Source of the DNA: DFXE01 sp032054765
GTDB lineage: Bacteria > Bacteroidota > Bacteroidia > Bacteroidales > Tannerellaceae
DNA: 64,000 nucleotides
Direction of reading: 5' to 3'
NCBI GenBank assembly: GCA_032054765.1
Contig: DAMBSC010000001.1
Location: forward strand, 471,192 to 535,191
Shown here: positions 34,297 to 42,263 of the stretch, in pieces
How positions within the stretch are numbered: position 1 is the stretch's first letter
Layout: the number at the start of each line of letters is the position of its first letter
The notes under the pieces: generated by a model
Database searches by the model: none
What the model was told of the DNA's origin: nothing
Seen by the model: only the letters and a program-made list of their open reading frames with translations
Program-made: the position numbers and the translations under genes

Positions 34297-35850
34297 ATGA
34301 GTAACCAACTTGAGAAAGTAAAAGAACTTATCGCCCTTCGCGAAAAGGCTCGCCTTGGTGGTGGAGAAAAAAGAATTGAAGCTCAACACAACAAGGGTAA
34401 GTATACAGCTCGCGAACGTATTGCTATGTTACTTGACGAAGGCAGTTTCGAAGAGTTTGACATGTTTATGCAACACCGTAGTACTAACTTTGGTATTGAA
34501 AAAACAAAGTTTTTAGGTGATGGTGTAGTAACCGGCTACGGAACAATCGACGGTCGTGTAGTATATATCTATGCACAAGACTTCACTGTATTCGGTGGTG
34601 CTTTATCAGAAACTTTAGCTATGAAGATCTGCAAAGTAATGGACCAGGCCATGAAAATGGGTGCTCCTGTAATCGGATTGAACGATTCAGGCGGTGCACG
34701 TATTCAGGAAGGTGTTAATGCTTTAGCCGGTTATGCTGAAATTTTCCAACGTAATATACTTGCATCGGGTGTAGTTCCTCAGATATCCGGTATATTTGGT
34801 CCTTGTGCAGGTGGTGCTGTTTATTCTCCGGCTTTGACCGACTTTAATATTATGACTCGTGGTACCAGCTATATGTTTCTTACAGGACCTAAAGTTGTTA
34901 AAACCGTAACAGGTGAAGATGTAACGCAAGAGCAATTAGGAGGAGCGAGTGTTCATACTACCAAATCAGGAGTTGCTCATTTTGCGGTTGATACAGAAGA
35001 AGAAGGTTTCGAATTAATACGTAAACTGTTAAGCTTCTTACCTCAAAACAATCTGGAAGAAACTCCATTGGTCGCATGTAATGATCCTATAGACCGTCTG
35101 GATGATGTATTAAATGAAATCATACCTGATAGTTCTAACCAATCATATGACATGTATGAGGTTATAGGTACCATCATTGACAATGGCGAATTCCTTGAAG
35201 TACATGCTGATTATGCCAAGAATATCATCGTAGGTTTTGCCCGATTCAACGGTCAATCTGTTGGTATAGTGGCTAACCAGCCTAAGATTATGGCAGGTTG
35301 TCTGGATAGTAATGCTTCACGTAAAGCCGGACGTTTCGTTCGTTTTTGTGATGCTTTCAATATTCCTATTGTAACATTAGTTGACGTTCCGGGATTCCTT
35401 CCGGGAACAGGACAAGAATATAATGGTGTAATCCTTCACGGAGCTAAATTGCTTTATGCTTATGGTGAAGCTACTGTTCCTAAAGTCACTGTTACATTAC
35501 GTAAATCGTATGGTGGTGCTTACTGTGTGATGAGTTCTAAACACCTTCGCGGTGATATGAACTATGCATGGCCTACTGCTGAAATTGCGGTTATGGGACC
35601 AAGTGGAGCAGTAGAAGTTATCTTTGCTAAAGAAGTCGCAGCCTCAGAAGATCCGGCAAAAGTTACTGCTGAGAAAGAAGAAGAATACAGAAAGGCATTT
35701 GCAAATCCGTATAACGCAGCTCAATATGGTTACATTGATGATGTAATTGAGCCTCGTAATACTCGTTTCCGCATTATCCGTGCTTTACAGCAGTTACAGA
35801 CTAAAAAGCTGATTAATCCTGCAAAGAAACATGATAATCTTCCTCTATAA
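34297..35850 (+). CDS. mmdA: Methylmalonyl-CoA decarboxylase alpha / acyl-CoA carboxylase carboxyltransferase subunit
   Basis: A 517-residue carboxyltransferase with two crotonase-like lobes. It has LNDSGGARIQEGVNALAGY (about residue 129), IFGPCAGGAVYSPALTDF, VDVPGFLPGTGQEYNGVI and YGGAYCVMSSKHL, the acyl-CoA and biotin oxyanion-hole motifs. It moves the carboxyl from methylmalonyl-CoA to biotin. The operon has a biotin carrier and an OadB-type Na+ pump but no biotin carboxylase, so it works as a Na+-exporting decarboxylase. Confidence 0.94.
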   Translation: MSNQLEKVKELIALREKARLGGGEKRIEAQHNKGKYTARERIAMLLDEGSFEEFDMFMQHRSTNFGIEKTKFLGDGVVTGYGTIDGRVVYIYAQDFTVFGGALSETLAMKICKVMDQAMKMGAPVIGLNDSGGARIQEGVNALAGYAEIFQRNILASGVVPQISGIFGPCAGGAVYSPALTDFNIMTRGTSYMFLTGPKVVKTVTGEDVTQEQLGGASVHTTKSGVAHFAVDTEEEGFELIRKLLSFLPQNNLEETPLVACNDPIDRLDDVLNEIIPDSSNQSYDMYEVIGTIIDNGEFLEVHADYAKNIIVGFARFNGQSVGIVANQPKIMAGCLDSNASRKAGRFVRFCDAFNIPIVTLVDVPGFLPGTGQEYNGVILHGAKLLYAYGEATVPKVTVTLRKSYGGAYCVMSSKHLRGDMNYAWPTAEIAVMGPSGAVEVIFAKEVAASEDPAKVTAEKEEEYRKAFANPYNAAQYGYIDDVIEPRNTRFRIIRALQQLQTKKLINPAKKHDNLPL

Positions 35851-35864
35851 TTCTTAAAGAAGTA

Positions 35865-36755
35865 ATGCATATGATAAGAAAAAAAATAGGGGTTGTACTA
35901 CTGTTTACTTTGCTCTTCTCATTAGGAGCACAGGCACAGCGTGTAACTTCGATGCGAATAAATGAAGTTCTGGTCATCAATGAAGACAACTTCGTTGATG
36001 ATTATGGTAAGCGGAGTGGTTGGATTGAGTTGTACAATACTTCTGCAGGATCTGTAGATATCCGTGGATGTTATTTAACTGACGATAAAAATAATCCGAC
36101 CAAATATCCGATTCCAAAAGGTGATGTTCTTACTAAAGTTAGTCCACGTCAACATATTCTTTTCTGGACTGACGGTCAGCCATCTAAAGGTACATTCCAT
36201 GTTAACTTTACCTTAGATCCAACAAAGGAGAATTACATAGCTTTGTATGATGCTGACGGTAAAACACTCGTTGATGAAATTGTAATACCTGCAAATCAAA
36301 GAGCAGATGTTAGTTATGGACGTAAAGTTGACGGGCAAAGCGAATGGGTTTTCTTTGAAAAAGTTACACCAAGTACAAATAATCTGACATTGGATTCAAA
36401 TGAAAAGATTGAGAATTTCAAACTGAATGATTCTTATGGTATTGGTATGACAATCACAGCTATGGCAGTTGTATTTAGTGCCCTTTTACTTTTATTTTTA
36501 ATTTTTAAGTGGATTGGAAAGACGGCAATGAGTGCAAGTAAGCGCAGAGCGCAAAAAGCATCAGGTGTTGTTGCTACTGAAACAACCGGAGAAATTTCCG
36601 GAGAAGTTCTTGCTGCTATCAGTGCTGCTTTATATGAATTAAATGAAGACGTTCATGATATTGAGAATACGGTTCTAACTATTCAGAAAGTAAAACGTAA
36701 TTATTCACCGTGGAGTTCCAAAATTTATGGCTTACGTGAAATTCCTAGAAAGTAA
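35865..36755 (+). CDS. Lamin-tail domain / OadG-like gamma subunit fusion
   Basis: A 296-residue protein with a signal peptide (cleavage near GAQAQ). A lamin-tail-like beta domain follows (about 28-165; RINEVLVINEDNFVDDYG, WIELYNTS, GCYLTDD). One membrane segment (about 193-218) and a cytoplasmic part complete it, like the OadG gamma subunit of Na+-pumping decarboxylases. It sits between mmdA and the biotin carrier, exactly where oadG/mmdC is expected. It is therefore probably the membrane organiser of the complex with an added periplasmic domain. Confidence 0.82.
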   Translation: MHMIRKKIGVVLLFTLLFSLGAQAQRVTSMRINEVLVINEDNFVDDYGKRSGWIELYNTSAGSVDIRGCYLTDDKNNPTKYPIPKGDVLTKVSPRQHILFWTDGQPSKGTFHVNFTLDPTKENYIALYDADGKTLVDEIVIPANQRADVSYGRKVDGQSEWVFFEKVTPSTNNLTLDSNEKIENFKLNDSYGIGMTITAMAVVFSALLLLFLIFKWIGKTAMSASKRRAQKASGVVATETTGEISGEVLAAISAALYELNEDVHDIENTVLTIQKVKRNYSPWSSKIYGLREIPRK

Positions 36756-36774
36756 TTATCTAAAATAACAAAGA

Positions 36775-37206
36775 ATGAAAAGTTTTAAATATACAATAAA
36801 CGGTAATGTATATAAGGTGCATATCAATTCAGTAGTGGAAGATATTGCTGAAGTGGAAGTAAACGGAACACCTTATAAAGTACAATTGGAAAAACCGGCA
36901 AAGAAACAAGTAGTTACAATTAAAAGGCCGGCACAGGCTCCTACAACTTCAAGTGGAGATCCTGTTGTTGCCCGTCCTGCAGCTTCATCGGTAGCCGGTG
37001 CAGTAAAATCTCCACTACCAGGTGTTATACTGGAGGTTAAATGTAAAGTGGGAGATACAGTAAAGAGAGGACAAACTATACTCATACTGGAAGCTATGAA
37101 AATGGAAAACAGTATTAATGCTGACCGGGATGGTAAAATCATAGAAGTGAAAGTAAACAAAGGGGATTCAGTGTTGGAAAATGCCGACCTCGTAGTAATC
37201 GGATAA
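36775..37206 (+). CDS. Biotin carboxyl carrier subunit of methylmalonyl-CoA decarboxylase
   Basis: A 143-residue protein. The C-terminal biotinyl domain (about 75-143) carries ILEAMKMENSI, with the biotinylated lysine at about K109. The linker is Pro/Ala/Thr-rich (about 45-75). The N-terminus (FKYTINGNVYKVHINSV) is of the oxaloacetate/methylmalonyl-CoA decarboxylase carrier type. It shuttles carboxybiotin from the MmdA-type subunit to the OadB pump. Confidence 0.95.
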   Translation: MKSFKYTINGNVYKVHINSVVEDIAEVEVNGTPYKVQLEKPAKKQVVTIKRPAQAPTTSSGDPVVARPAASSVAGAVKSPLPGVILEVKCKVGDTVKRGQTILILEAMKMENSINADRDGKIIEVKVNKGDSVLENADLVVIG

Positions 37207-37210
37207 GAAT

Positions 37211-38371
37211 ATGCAAGAAAGTTTTTTATCATTCCTTGGTGAGAATCTTCAGCTGTTTCTTACCTATACAGGATTTTATAATGCTACGCCCGGTCATCTG
37301 ATCATGATCGTGATCGGACTAATTTTTATATTCCTGGCTATTAGATATGAATTTGAGCCGATGCTTTTGATTCCTATTGGTTTCGGTATTCTTATAGGTA
37401 ATATACCTTTTAAAGATGCTGGATTACAAGTAGGTATTTATGAAGAAGGCTCCGTACTTAACATCCTCTATCAAGGTGTTGTCCAGGGGTGGTATCCTCC
37501 ATTAATATTTCTGGGGATTGGAGCAATGACCGACTTTTCGGCATTGATATCCAATCCGAAGTTAATGTTGATTGGTGCTGCTGCACAATTTGGTATCTTT
37601 GGTGCTTATATTATTGCCCTTCAAATGGGATTTGAACCTAATCAGGCTGGAGCTATTGGTATTATCGGTGGTGCTGATGGTCCTACCGCTATTTTCCTTT
37701 CTTCAAAACTAGCACCAAATCTGATGGGAGCAATTGCTGTATCGGCATATTCATATATGGCTTTGGTACCGATAATACAACCTCCGTTTATGCGTATGCT
37801 TACGACCAAAAAAGAAAGAGTAATCCGTATGAAACCACCGAGAGTTGTTTCCTCTACAGAAAAGATAATCTTTCCTATTGTGGGTCTGTTGTTAACTTGC
37901 TTCCTTGTTCCTTCGGGTTTGCCTCTTTTAGGAATGTTATTTTTTGGAAACTTGATTAAAGAAAGTGGCGTAACACGTCGTTTGGCAGAGACAGCCCGTG
38001 GGCCGCTTATTGATACTATCACAATCCTGTTAGGTGTTACGGTTGGTGCTTCAACACAAGCAACCCAATTCCTAACATTGAATTCAATTAAAATTTTTGG
38101 TTTAGGAGCGTTATCATTTGTGATTGCAACTTGTGCCGGTATCTTATTTGTTAAATTCTTTAACTTGTTCCTGAAAGAAGGCAATAAGATAAACCCGCTT
38201 ATCGGTAACTCCGGTGTATCTGCTGTTCCAGACTCAGCACGTATTTCACAAACAGTAGGTTTGGAATATGATCCGACCAACTATTTACTAATGCACGCTA
38301 TGGGACCAAATGTTGCAGGTGTAATTGGTTCTGCTGTGGCTGCCGGTATATTATTGGGATTCCTTGCTTAA
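37211..38371 (+). CDS. Na+-translocating decarboxylase beta subunit (OadB/MmdB)
   Basis: A 386-residue membrane protein with about 10 hydrophobic segments. It has IGIIGGADGPTAIFLSSKLAP with the conserved Asp in GGADGPT (about residue 155), MGPNVAGVIGSAVAAG and TVGLEYDPTNYLLMHAMG, all typical of OadB. It decarboxylates carboxybiotin and pumps Na+ out. It starts four bases after the biotin-carrier stop and is the last gene of the operon, followed by a strong terminator. Confidence 0.96.
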   Translation: MQESFLSFLGENLQLFLTYTGFYNATPGHLIMIVIGLIFIFLAIRYEFEPMLLIPIGFGILIGNIPFKDAGLQVGIYEEGSVLNILYQGVVQGWYPPLIFLGIGAMTDFSALISNPKLMLIGAAAQFGIFGAYIIALQMGFEPNQAGAIGIIGGADGPTAIFLSSKLAPNLMGAIAVSAYSYMALVPIIQPPFMRMLTTKKERVIRMKPPRVVSSTEKIIFPIVGLLLTCFLVPSGLPLLGMLFFGNLIKESGVTRRLAETARGPLIDTITILLGVTVGASTQATQFLTLNSIKIFGLGALSFVIATCAGILFVKFFNLFLKEGNKINPLIGNSGVSAVPDSARISQTVGLEYDPTNYLLMHAMGPNVAGVIGSAVAAGILLGFLA

Positions 38372-38398
38372 GAATTTTCCATATAAATAAATTTATAG

Positions 38399-38430
38399 AC
38401 GGCTACCCATTACTGAGTAGCCGTTTTTTG
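38399..38430 (+). terminator. Terminator of the decarboxylase operon
   Basis: ACGGCTAC (38399-38406) pairs with GTAGCCGT (38417-38424), followed by TTTTTT. Confidence 0.92.
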
Positions 38431-38441
38431 TAATATAAGAT

Positions 38442-39602
38442 ATGAAAAGGAATATCCTTTCATTATATCTAATCAAGCTTTCTAAATGGTTTACTTTAGT
38501 GATGCCGATTATCGTGCTCTTTTATGAAGATCATGGATTGGGATTACAGGATGTTTTTATTCTTAAAAGCGTGTATTCCATTACTGCAGTACTACTGGAG
38601 ATACCGTCAGGTTATCTGGCTGATGTATGGGGAAGGAAGAAATGCCTGATACTGGGTTGCACTCTTTACTTCTTAGGATATCTTGGTTATTCCTTTACCA
38701 GTACATTTATGGCCTTTTTAATAGCAGAGATATTATTAGGTATTGGACAAACACTTGTCAACGGGGCTGACTCTGCTTTGCTATATGATACAACTTCCCA
38801 CTATAAAAATGAACAACTGTATTTGAGATATGAAGGACGTATTACTATGATAGGGAACTTTGCGGAAGCGATAGCAGGTATCTTTGGGGGATTATTAGCT
38901 GTCTATTCACTTCGATATCCTTTTTATGGACAAGCTATTATTGCTTTCAGTGGAATACCGGCAGCTCTGGCTCTAAAGGAGATTACTGCAACACGTAAAA
39001 TACAAAATTCTATATCTGAGATACTCAAGATTATTAAATACTCACTTTTTACCAATAAGCAGTTATGCTATAATATTATGTATTCAGGAGTTATCGGCGC
39101 CGCGACCTTAACGATGGCATGGTTTGTTCAACCTTTATTGATTTCACTGGATACACCTACTTCCTATTTTGGAGTAATATGGACTGTATTGAACCTGACA
39201 GTCGGATTATCAGCTCTCTATTCGGACAGGGTTGAGAGATGGCTGGGCATAAGCCGGACATATACGATCATTTTAATATTCATTATCGGGGGATATATTG
39301 CTTTGGCTTACAATCTCACCTATACGGGATTAATTATATTATTGGTGTTTTATGTTTTTCGGGGATTTGCTACCCCCATATTGAAAGGATATATTAATCA
39401 GATCACCTTTTCTGAAATGCGGGCGACTGTACTTTCCATACGTAACTTTGTAATACGGTTACTATTTGCCGTTATTGCTCCATTTATCGGTTGGCTAAGC
39501 GACAGCTATTCCTTACAAATCGCTTTATTAGTATCAGCAGGTATATTCTTCATTCCAGGATTAGTATTCCTATTTCTACAATTAAAAGAGGAACATACAT
39601 AA
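38442..39602 (+). CDS. MFS transporter of unknown substrate
   Basis: A 386-residue major-facilitator protein with about 12 membrane segments. The loop 2-3 motif reads SGYLADVWGRKKCLILGC (G-x-x-x-D-x-x-G-R-K/R). The neighbour on the right is a convergent FAD oxidoreductase gene and the start follows the operon terminator by about 12 bases, so its promoter must overlap the terminator region. Relatives are annotated as drug or sugar exporters; no substrate can be named. Confidence 0.85.
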   Translation: MKRNILSLYLIKLSKWFTLVMPIIVLFYEDHGLGLQDVFILKSVYSITAVLLEIPSGYLADVWGRKKCLILGCTLYFLGYLGYSFTSTFMAFLIAEILLGIGQTLVNGADSALLYDTTSHYKNEQLYLRYEGRITMIGNFAEAIAGIFGGLLAVYSLRYPFYGQAIIAFSGIPAALALKEITATRKIQNSISEILKIIKYSLFTNKQLCYNIMYSGVIGAATLTMAWFVQPLLISLDTPTSYFGVIWTVLNLTVGLSALYSDRVERWLGISRTYTIILIFIIGGYIALAYNLTYTGLIILLVFYVFRGFATPILKGYINQITFSEMRATVLSIRNFVIRLLFAVIAPFIGWLSDSYSLQIALLVSAGIFFIPGLVFLFLQLKEEHT

Positions 39603-39614
39603 TAGCAATATATC

Positions 39615-41480
39615 TTATTTTATTTCAGGTTTAACGGAAAGGCTCTCTCCTTCATTATATTGTTGATTATTTGGCAGGCCTCTCTTTCCTACACCTTCTT
39701 GCATTAATTGTTTTAGTTCATTTAAATAATTATGATATATGCCGCAAGGATATACTCCATGTTGCTTACATAAATAGGCAGCCATACCGACCACTTCTCC
39801 CATCATACCGGTTGTACGCATAACTCTGACAGTTCCTAATGCCACATGAGTAACACTGATATTACGTCCTGCCATAAAAAGATTCTCGATGTTTCTTGAA
39901 TATAAACAACGATAGGGTATAGGATATGGATAAATAGCTTTATGTTTAGCTATCGATTTGAATTCTGTATCAGGAAAATGTTTCGTATTTTCAGGATCAG
40001 GATAATGCAGATCAATTGTCCAGGTTGTAGCAGCCGTTCCATCTTCATGAATGACATGTCGGGTAAGGTCGTCTTCCTTAAGGATATAGTCTCCCATCAA
40101 TCTGCGAGATTCACGTTTGCCTGCTATATATGCAACCCAGCCAAGTTTACGGTAACGATATTGTTCATTTTCTTTCAAATCATTCTTTAAATAACTCCAG
40201 TTAGAATAAACAACCAGCAAATCATAATCACGTATACGTTCAAAGTCTTTTATCTGGTCATAATTCATACCGGTTTCCCATGTCCATTCGCCCATCATCA
40301 CCTTTTCGCTATTATTAGCATTGAAATCTACACCATAATTAAAACGAGGGAAAGAAGATGGCTTTTCAGCATCTACTGAATACCATTGCACAGATGCACC
40401 CATTGTCATCTTATCTGCTTTATCAGGAGCCGTGCTTTCTCCGAATTCATCTTTACTTTCACGTCCCATTCTATAATCTGCACCAGCCAGATAACCTATT
40501 GTTCCATCTCCCGTACAATCTGCAAAAAGAGGCGCATTAAAGTCTAATTCATTTCCGTTTTCTATATGTTTAGCAATAACCGATTTAATCCTTTCTCCAT
40601 CCATATTCACTTGTACTGCCCGGTAATTCGAAAACAAAGTGATATTGATTTCTTTGGCAATTGCATCCGCTTTCTTGTCATCTTCGTAAAAATCAGCAGG
40701 TTGGGCGTTTCCTCCTCGTGTAGGGCCGAATTCTTTTTGCAAATTTCCTAATTCCTTATATGGACCTGCTTCAATACGTCCTCCTAAATGAACACGAATC
40801 TCCGAACTGTTATTCCCTCCTAATACCGGACGATCATTGATCAGAGCTACCTTACAACCTAAACGTGCCGCTGATATAGCTGCACTCATCCCTGCGATAC
40901 CTCCACCAACTACTACGAGATCATATCTTCCGGTTAATCCCGGCTTAAGTGGTATGTTCGATAATTTCCTTCGGAAAGCATCTAGCTCTTTTACGGAAGA
41001 AGGCGGAGTCTTTCTTTTTTCTTTCGTAAAGTAGATAGCATCGCATCGCCCATTGAAACCGGTAAGATCATGAAGAGCGAGTAAGGCCTCTTTTTCCTTT
41101 ATAGAAATTTTTCCGGCATCCTGCCACATCCATTCACTTCCTGTATTTCCCAATAGAGCCGGAAGATCTTTTCCGTTGACAGAGAGTTTAAATTTTCCCG
41201 GTCCTTCCCCTTCTTTCCAGGGCGAAGTCCAGTTAAATGTACGAACGTATACATAATATGTTCCGGTTTCAGGAAAACTAACCTGTGTTGAAGCCGAAGC
41301 AACAGGCGATCCCATTCCATGGGCCATCAGATAAGGTGAACCCATCTGGTCCATAAATTGCTGGTCAACCACCCAACCTCCTTTATTACTAAAACTCTCC
41401 GCTTCAATAAAAAGTTCAGCAGATGATACAAAACAAATATCAGCTATAAGTATTAACAGAAGAATTACAAGTCTTTTCAT
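39615..41480 (-). CDS. Exported FAD-dependent oxidoreductase with N-terminal CBM-like domain
   Basis: A 621-residue protein read from ATG at 41478-41480; an upstream TTG lies inside the -7 box and is rejected. Signal peptide, then a beta-sandwich like carbohydrate-binding modules (about 22-135; AESFSNKGGWVVDQQFM, YVYVRTFNWTSPW). An FAD_oxidored domain follows: VVVGGGIAGMSAAISAARLG (about 177-196) and a late NLFMAGRNISVTHVALGT. The family occurs in polysaccharide-degrading Bacteroidetes, but its substrate is not known. No glycan-utilisation genes adjoin. The -7 box ends only six bases before the ATG. Confidence 0.87.
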   Translation of the reverse strand: MKRLVILLLILIADICFVSSAELFIEAESFSNKGGWVVDQQFMDQMGSPYLMAHGMGSPVASASTQVSFPETGTYYVYVRTFNWTSPWKEGEGPGKFKLSVNGKDLPALLGNTGSEWMWQDAGKISIKEKEALLALHDLTGFNGRCDAIYFTKEKRKTPPSSVKELDAFRRKLSNIPLKPGLTGRYDLVVVGGGIAGMSAAISAARLGCKVALINDRPVLGGNNSSEIRVHLGGRIEAGPYKELGNLQKEFGPTRGGNAQPADFYEDDKKADAIAKEINITLFSNYRAVQVNMDGERIKSVIAKHIENGNELDFNAPLFADCTGDGTIGYLAGADYRMGRESKDEFGESTAPDKADKMTMGASVQWYSVDAEKPSSFPRFNYGVDFNANNSEKVMMGEWTWETGMNYDQIKDFERIRDYDLLVVYSNWSYLKNDLKENEQYRYRKLGWVAYIAGKRESRRLMGDYILKEDDLTRHVIHEDGTAATTWTIDLHYPDPENTKHFPDTEFKSIAKHKAIYPYPIPYRCLYSRNIENLFMAGRNISVTHVALGTVRVMRTTGMMGEVVGMAAYLCKQHGVYPCGIYHNYLNELKQLMQEGVGKRGLPNNQQYNEGESLSVKPEIK

Positions 41481-41486
41481 AATGCA

Positions 41487-41494
41487 CAAATATA
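41487..41494 (-). promoter_or_regulatory. -7 box of the FAD-oxidoreductase gene, almost touching the start codon
   Basis: TATATTTG on the minus strand fits TAnnTTTG and ends six bases before the ATG, implying a leader of about zero to two bases. Confidence 0.45.
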
Positions 41495-41549
41495 ATGAAA
41501 AAACATGCTCTTAGACCTCCTCTACAATCTTTTTTCTAAAATCATCCAC

Positions 41550-41635
41550 CTTTCACCAACCCCCTCTGATCCTATTATGTAAGCGGGTTTACGGGTGAAA
41601 GCAACCGCTTTCACCTTCCACCACTTGCTTTCACC
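41550..41635. repeat. CTTTCACC repeat cluster
   Basis: CTTTCACC occurs at 41550-41557, 41608-41615 and 41628-41635. GGTGAAAGC (41594-41602) and GCTTTCACC (41607-41615) form a 9-bp hairpin with an AACC loop. Confidence 0.8.
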
Positions 41636-41839
41636 AAAAAACGGAATTCAATTATATAAAGCTAGCATCAGTCATGGGTATCGCTTCGATTTACCCACGG
41701 TTATTATTATAGTTTACCCTCCTTGCTGAGATGTATCACTTCCGACTTTCAAATATTTAGAACTTTTATTGAAAAGATGGAAGAGATTATTATGTTTTGC
41801 ATAATAAATTTGTAGTTTGGAAATGATCTTTTAATCGGC

Positions 41840-41917
41840 TCACGAAGGTTGGCCATACGGCTCACGAGTGTGAACCGCTCGGCTCACATAGGTGAGCCTT
41901 ACCGCTCACACTCGTGA
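41840..41917. repeat. 22-bp-period palindrome array B (four TCAC-N4-GTGA units)
   Basis: Cores start at 41840 (TCACGAAGGTTG, degenerate), 41862 (TCACGAGTGTGA), 41884 (TCACATAGGTGA) and 41906 (TCACACTCGTGA), each 22 bases apart. Unit 2 with flank (41857-41873) is a perfect 17-bp inverted repeat of unit 4 (41906-41922). Unit 3 is a palindrome GGCTCAC-ATAG-GTGAGCC (41881-41898) in the loop. Confidence 0.93.
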
Positions 41918-42090
41918 GCCGTGGAAAAAGAGCCGAAGTTTCTAACAAATTATAGTATTAAAAACAATAAAACGATTGGATTCAATTATGACTTCTATAA
42001 GATGCTAATATAATTACACTATTTTGCATCAAATAATAGGAAGCCATGCAGGTCTATGATGGTTTTCTTCATCTTTTAAAATATTAGATT

Positions 42091-42184
42091 GGGTGACAGG
42101 TCGGTGACAGATAAATGATGGGATCTGTCACCCGTTAAAACCGCTTCAGGAAACGGATTGGAGTGTGTTGGTGACAGGTGACAG
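42091..42184. repeat. GGTGACAG repeat cluster
   Basis: GGTGACAG occurs at 42092-42099, 42103-42110, 42170-42177 and 42177-42184; ATCTGTCACC (42123-42132) is the inverse of GGTGACAGAT (42103-42112), forming a 10-bp hairpin. Confidence 0.85.
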
Positions 42185-42231
42185 CAAAAAAGGAAAACTT
42201 GATTTAAGTAGCTAAATAGATTAATTATATA

Positions 42232-42239
42232 TATGTTTG
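42232..42239 (+). promoter_or_regulatory. -7 box of the formate-THF ligase gene
   Basis: TATGTTTG fits TAnnTTTG, 24 bases before the ATG at 42264. Confidence 0.5.
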
Positions 42240-42263
42240 TACTGAAAATAAATTAAAGTAATC

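Larger units (their letters stand above)
41495..42263. other. Large gene-free gap between divergent genes, with three repeat clusters
   Basis: No ORF is supported. It contains, left to right, CTTTCACC elements (41550-41635), the 22-bp-period array B (41840-41917), GGTGACAG elements (42091-42184), and the formate-THF ligase promoter (42232-42239). No riboswitch is recognised. Confidence 0.75.

Noticed and set aside
37642..38280. 212-residue open frame opposite the OadB gene
   Set aside because: Shadow of a strongly conserved membrane-protein gene; proline/isoleucine-rich and without family resemblance.
41495..42263. THF or other riboswitch upstream of fhs
   Set aside because: No conserved riboswitch core is recognised; the gap is explained by repeats, and the fhs leader is only about 18-20 bases.
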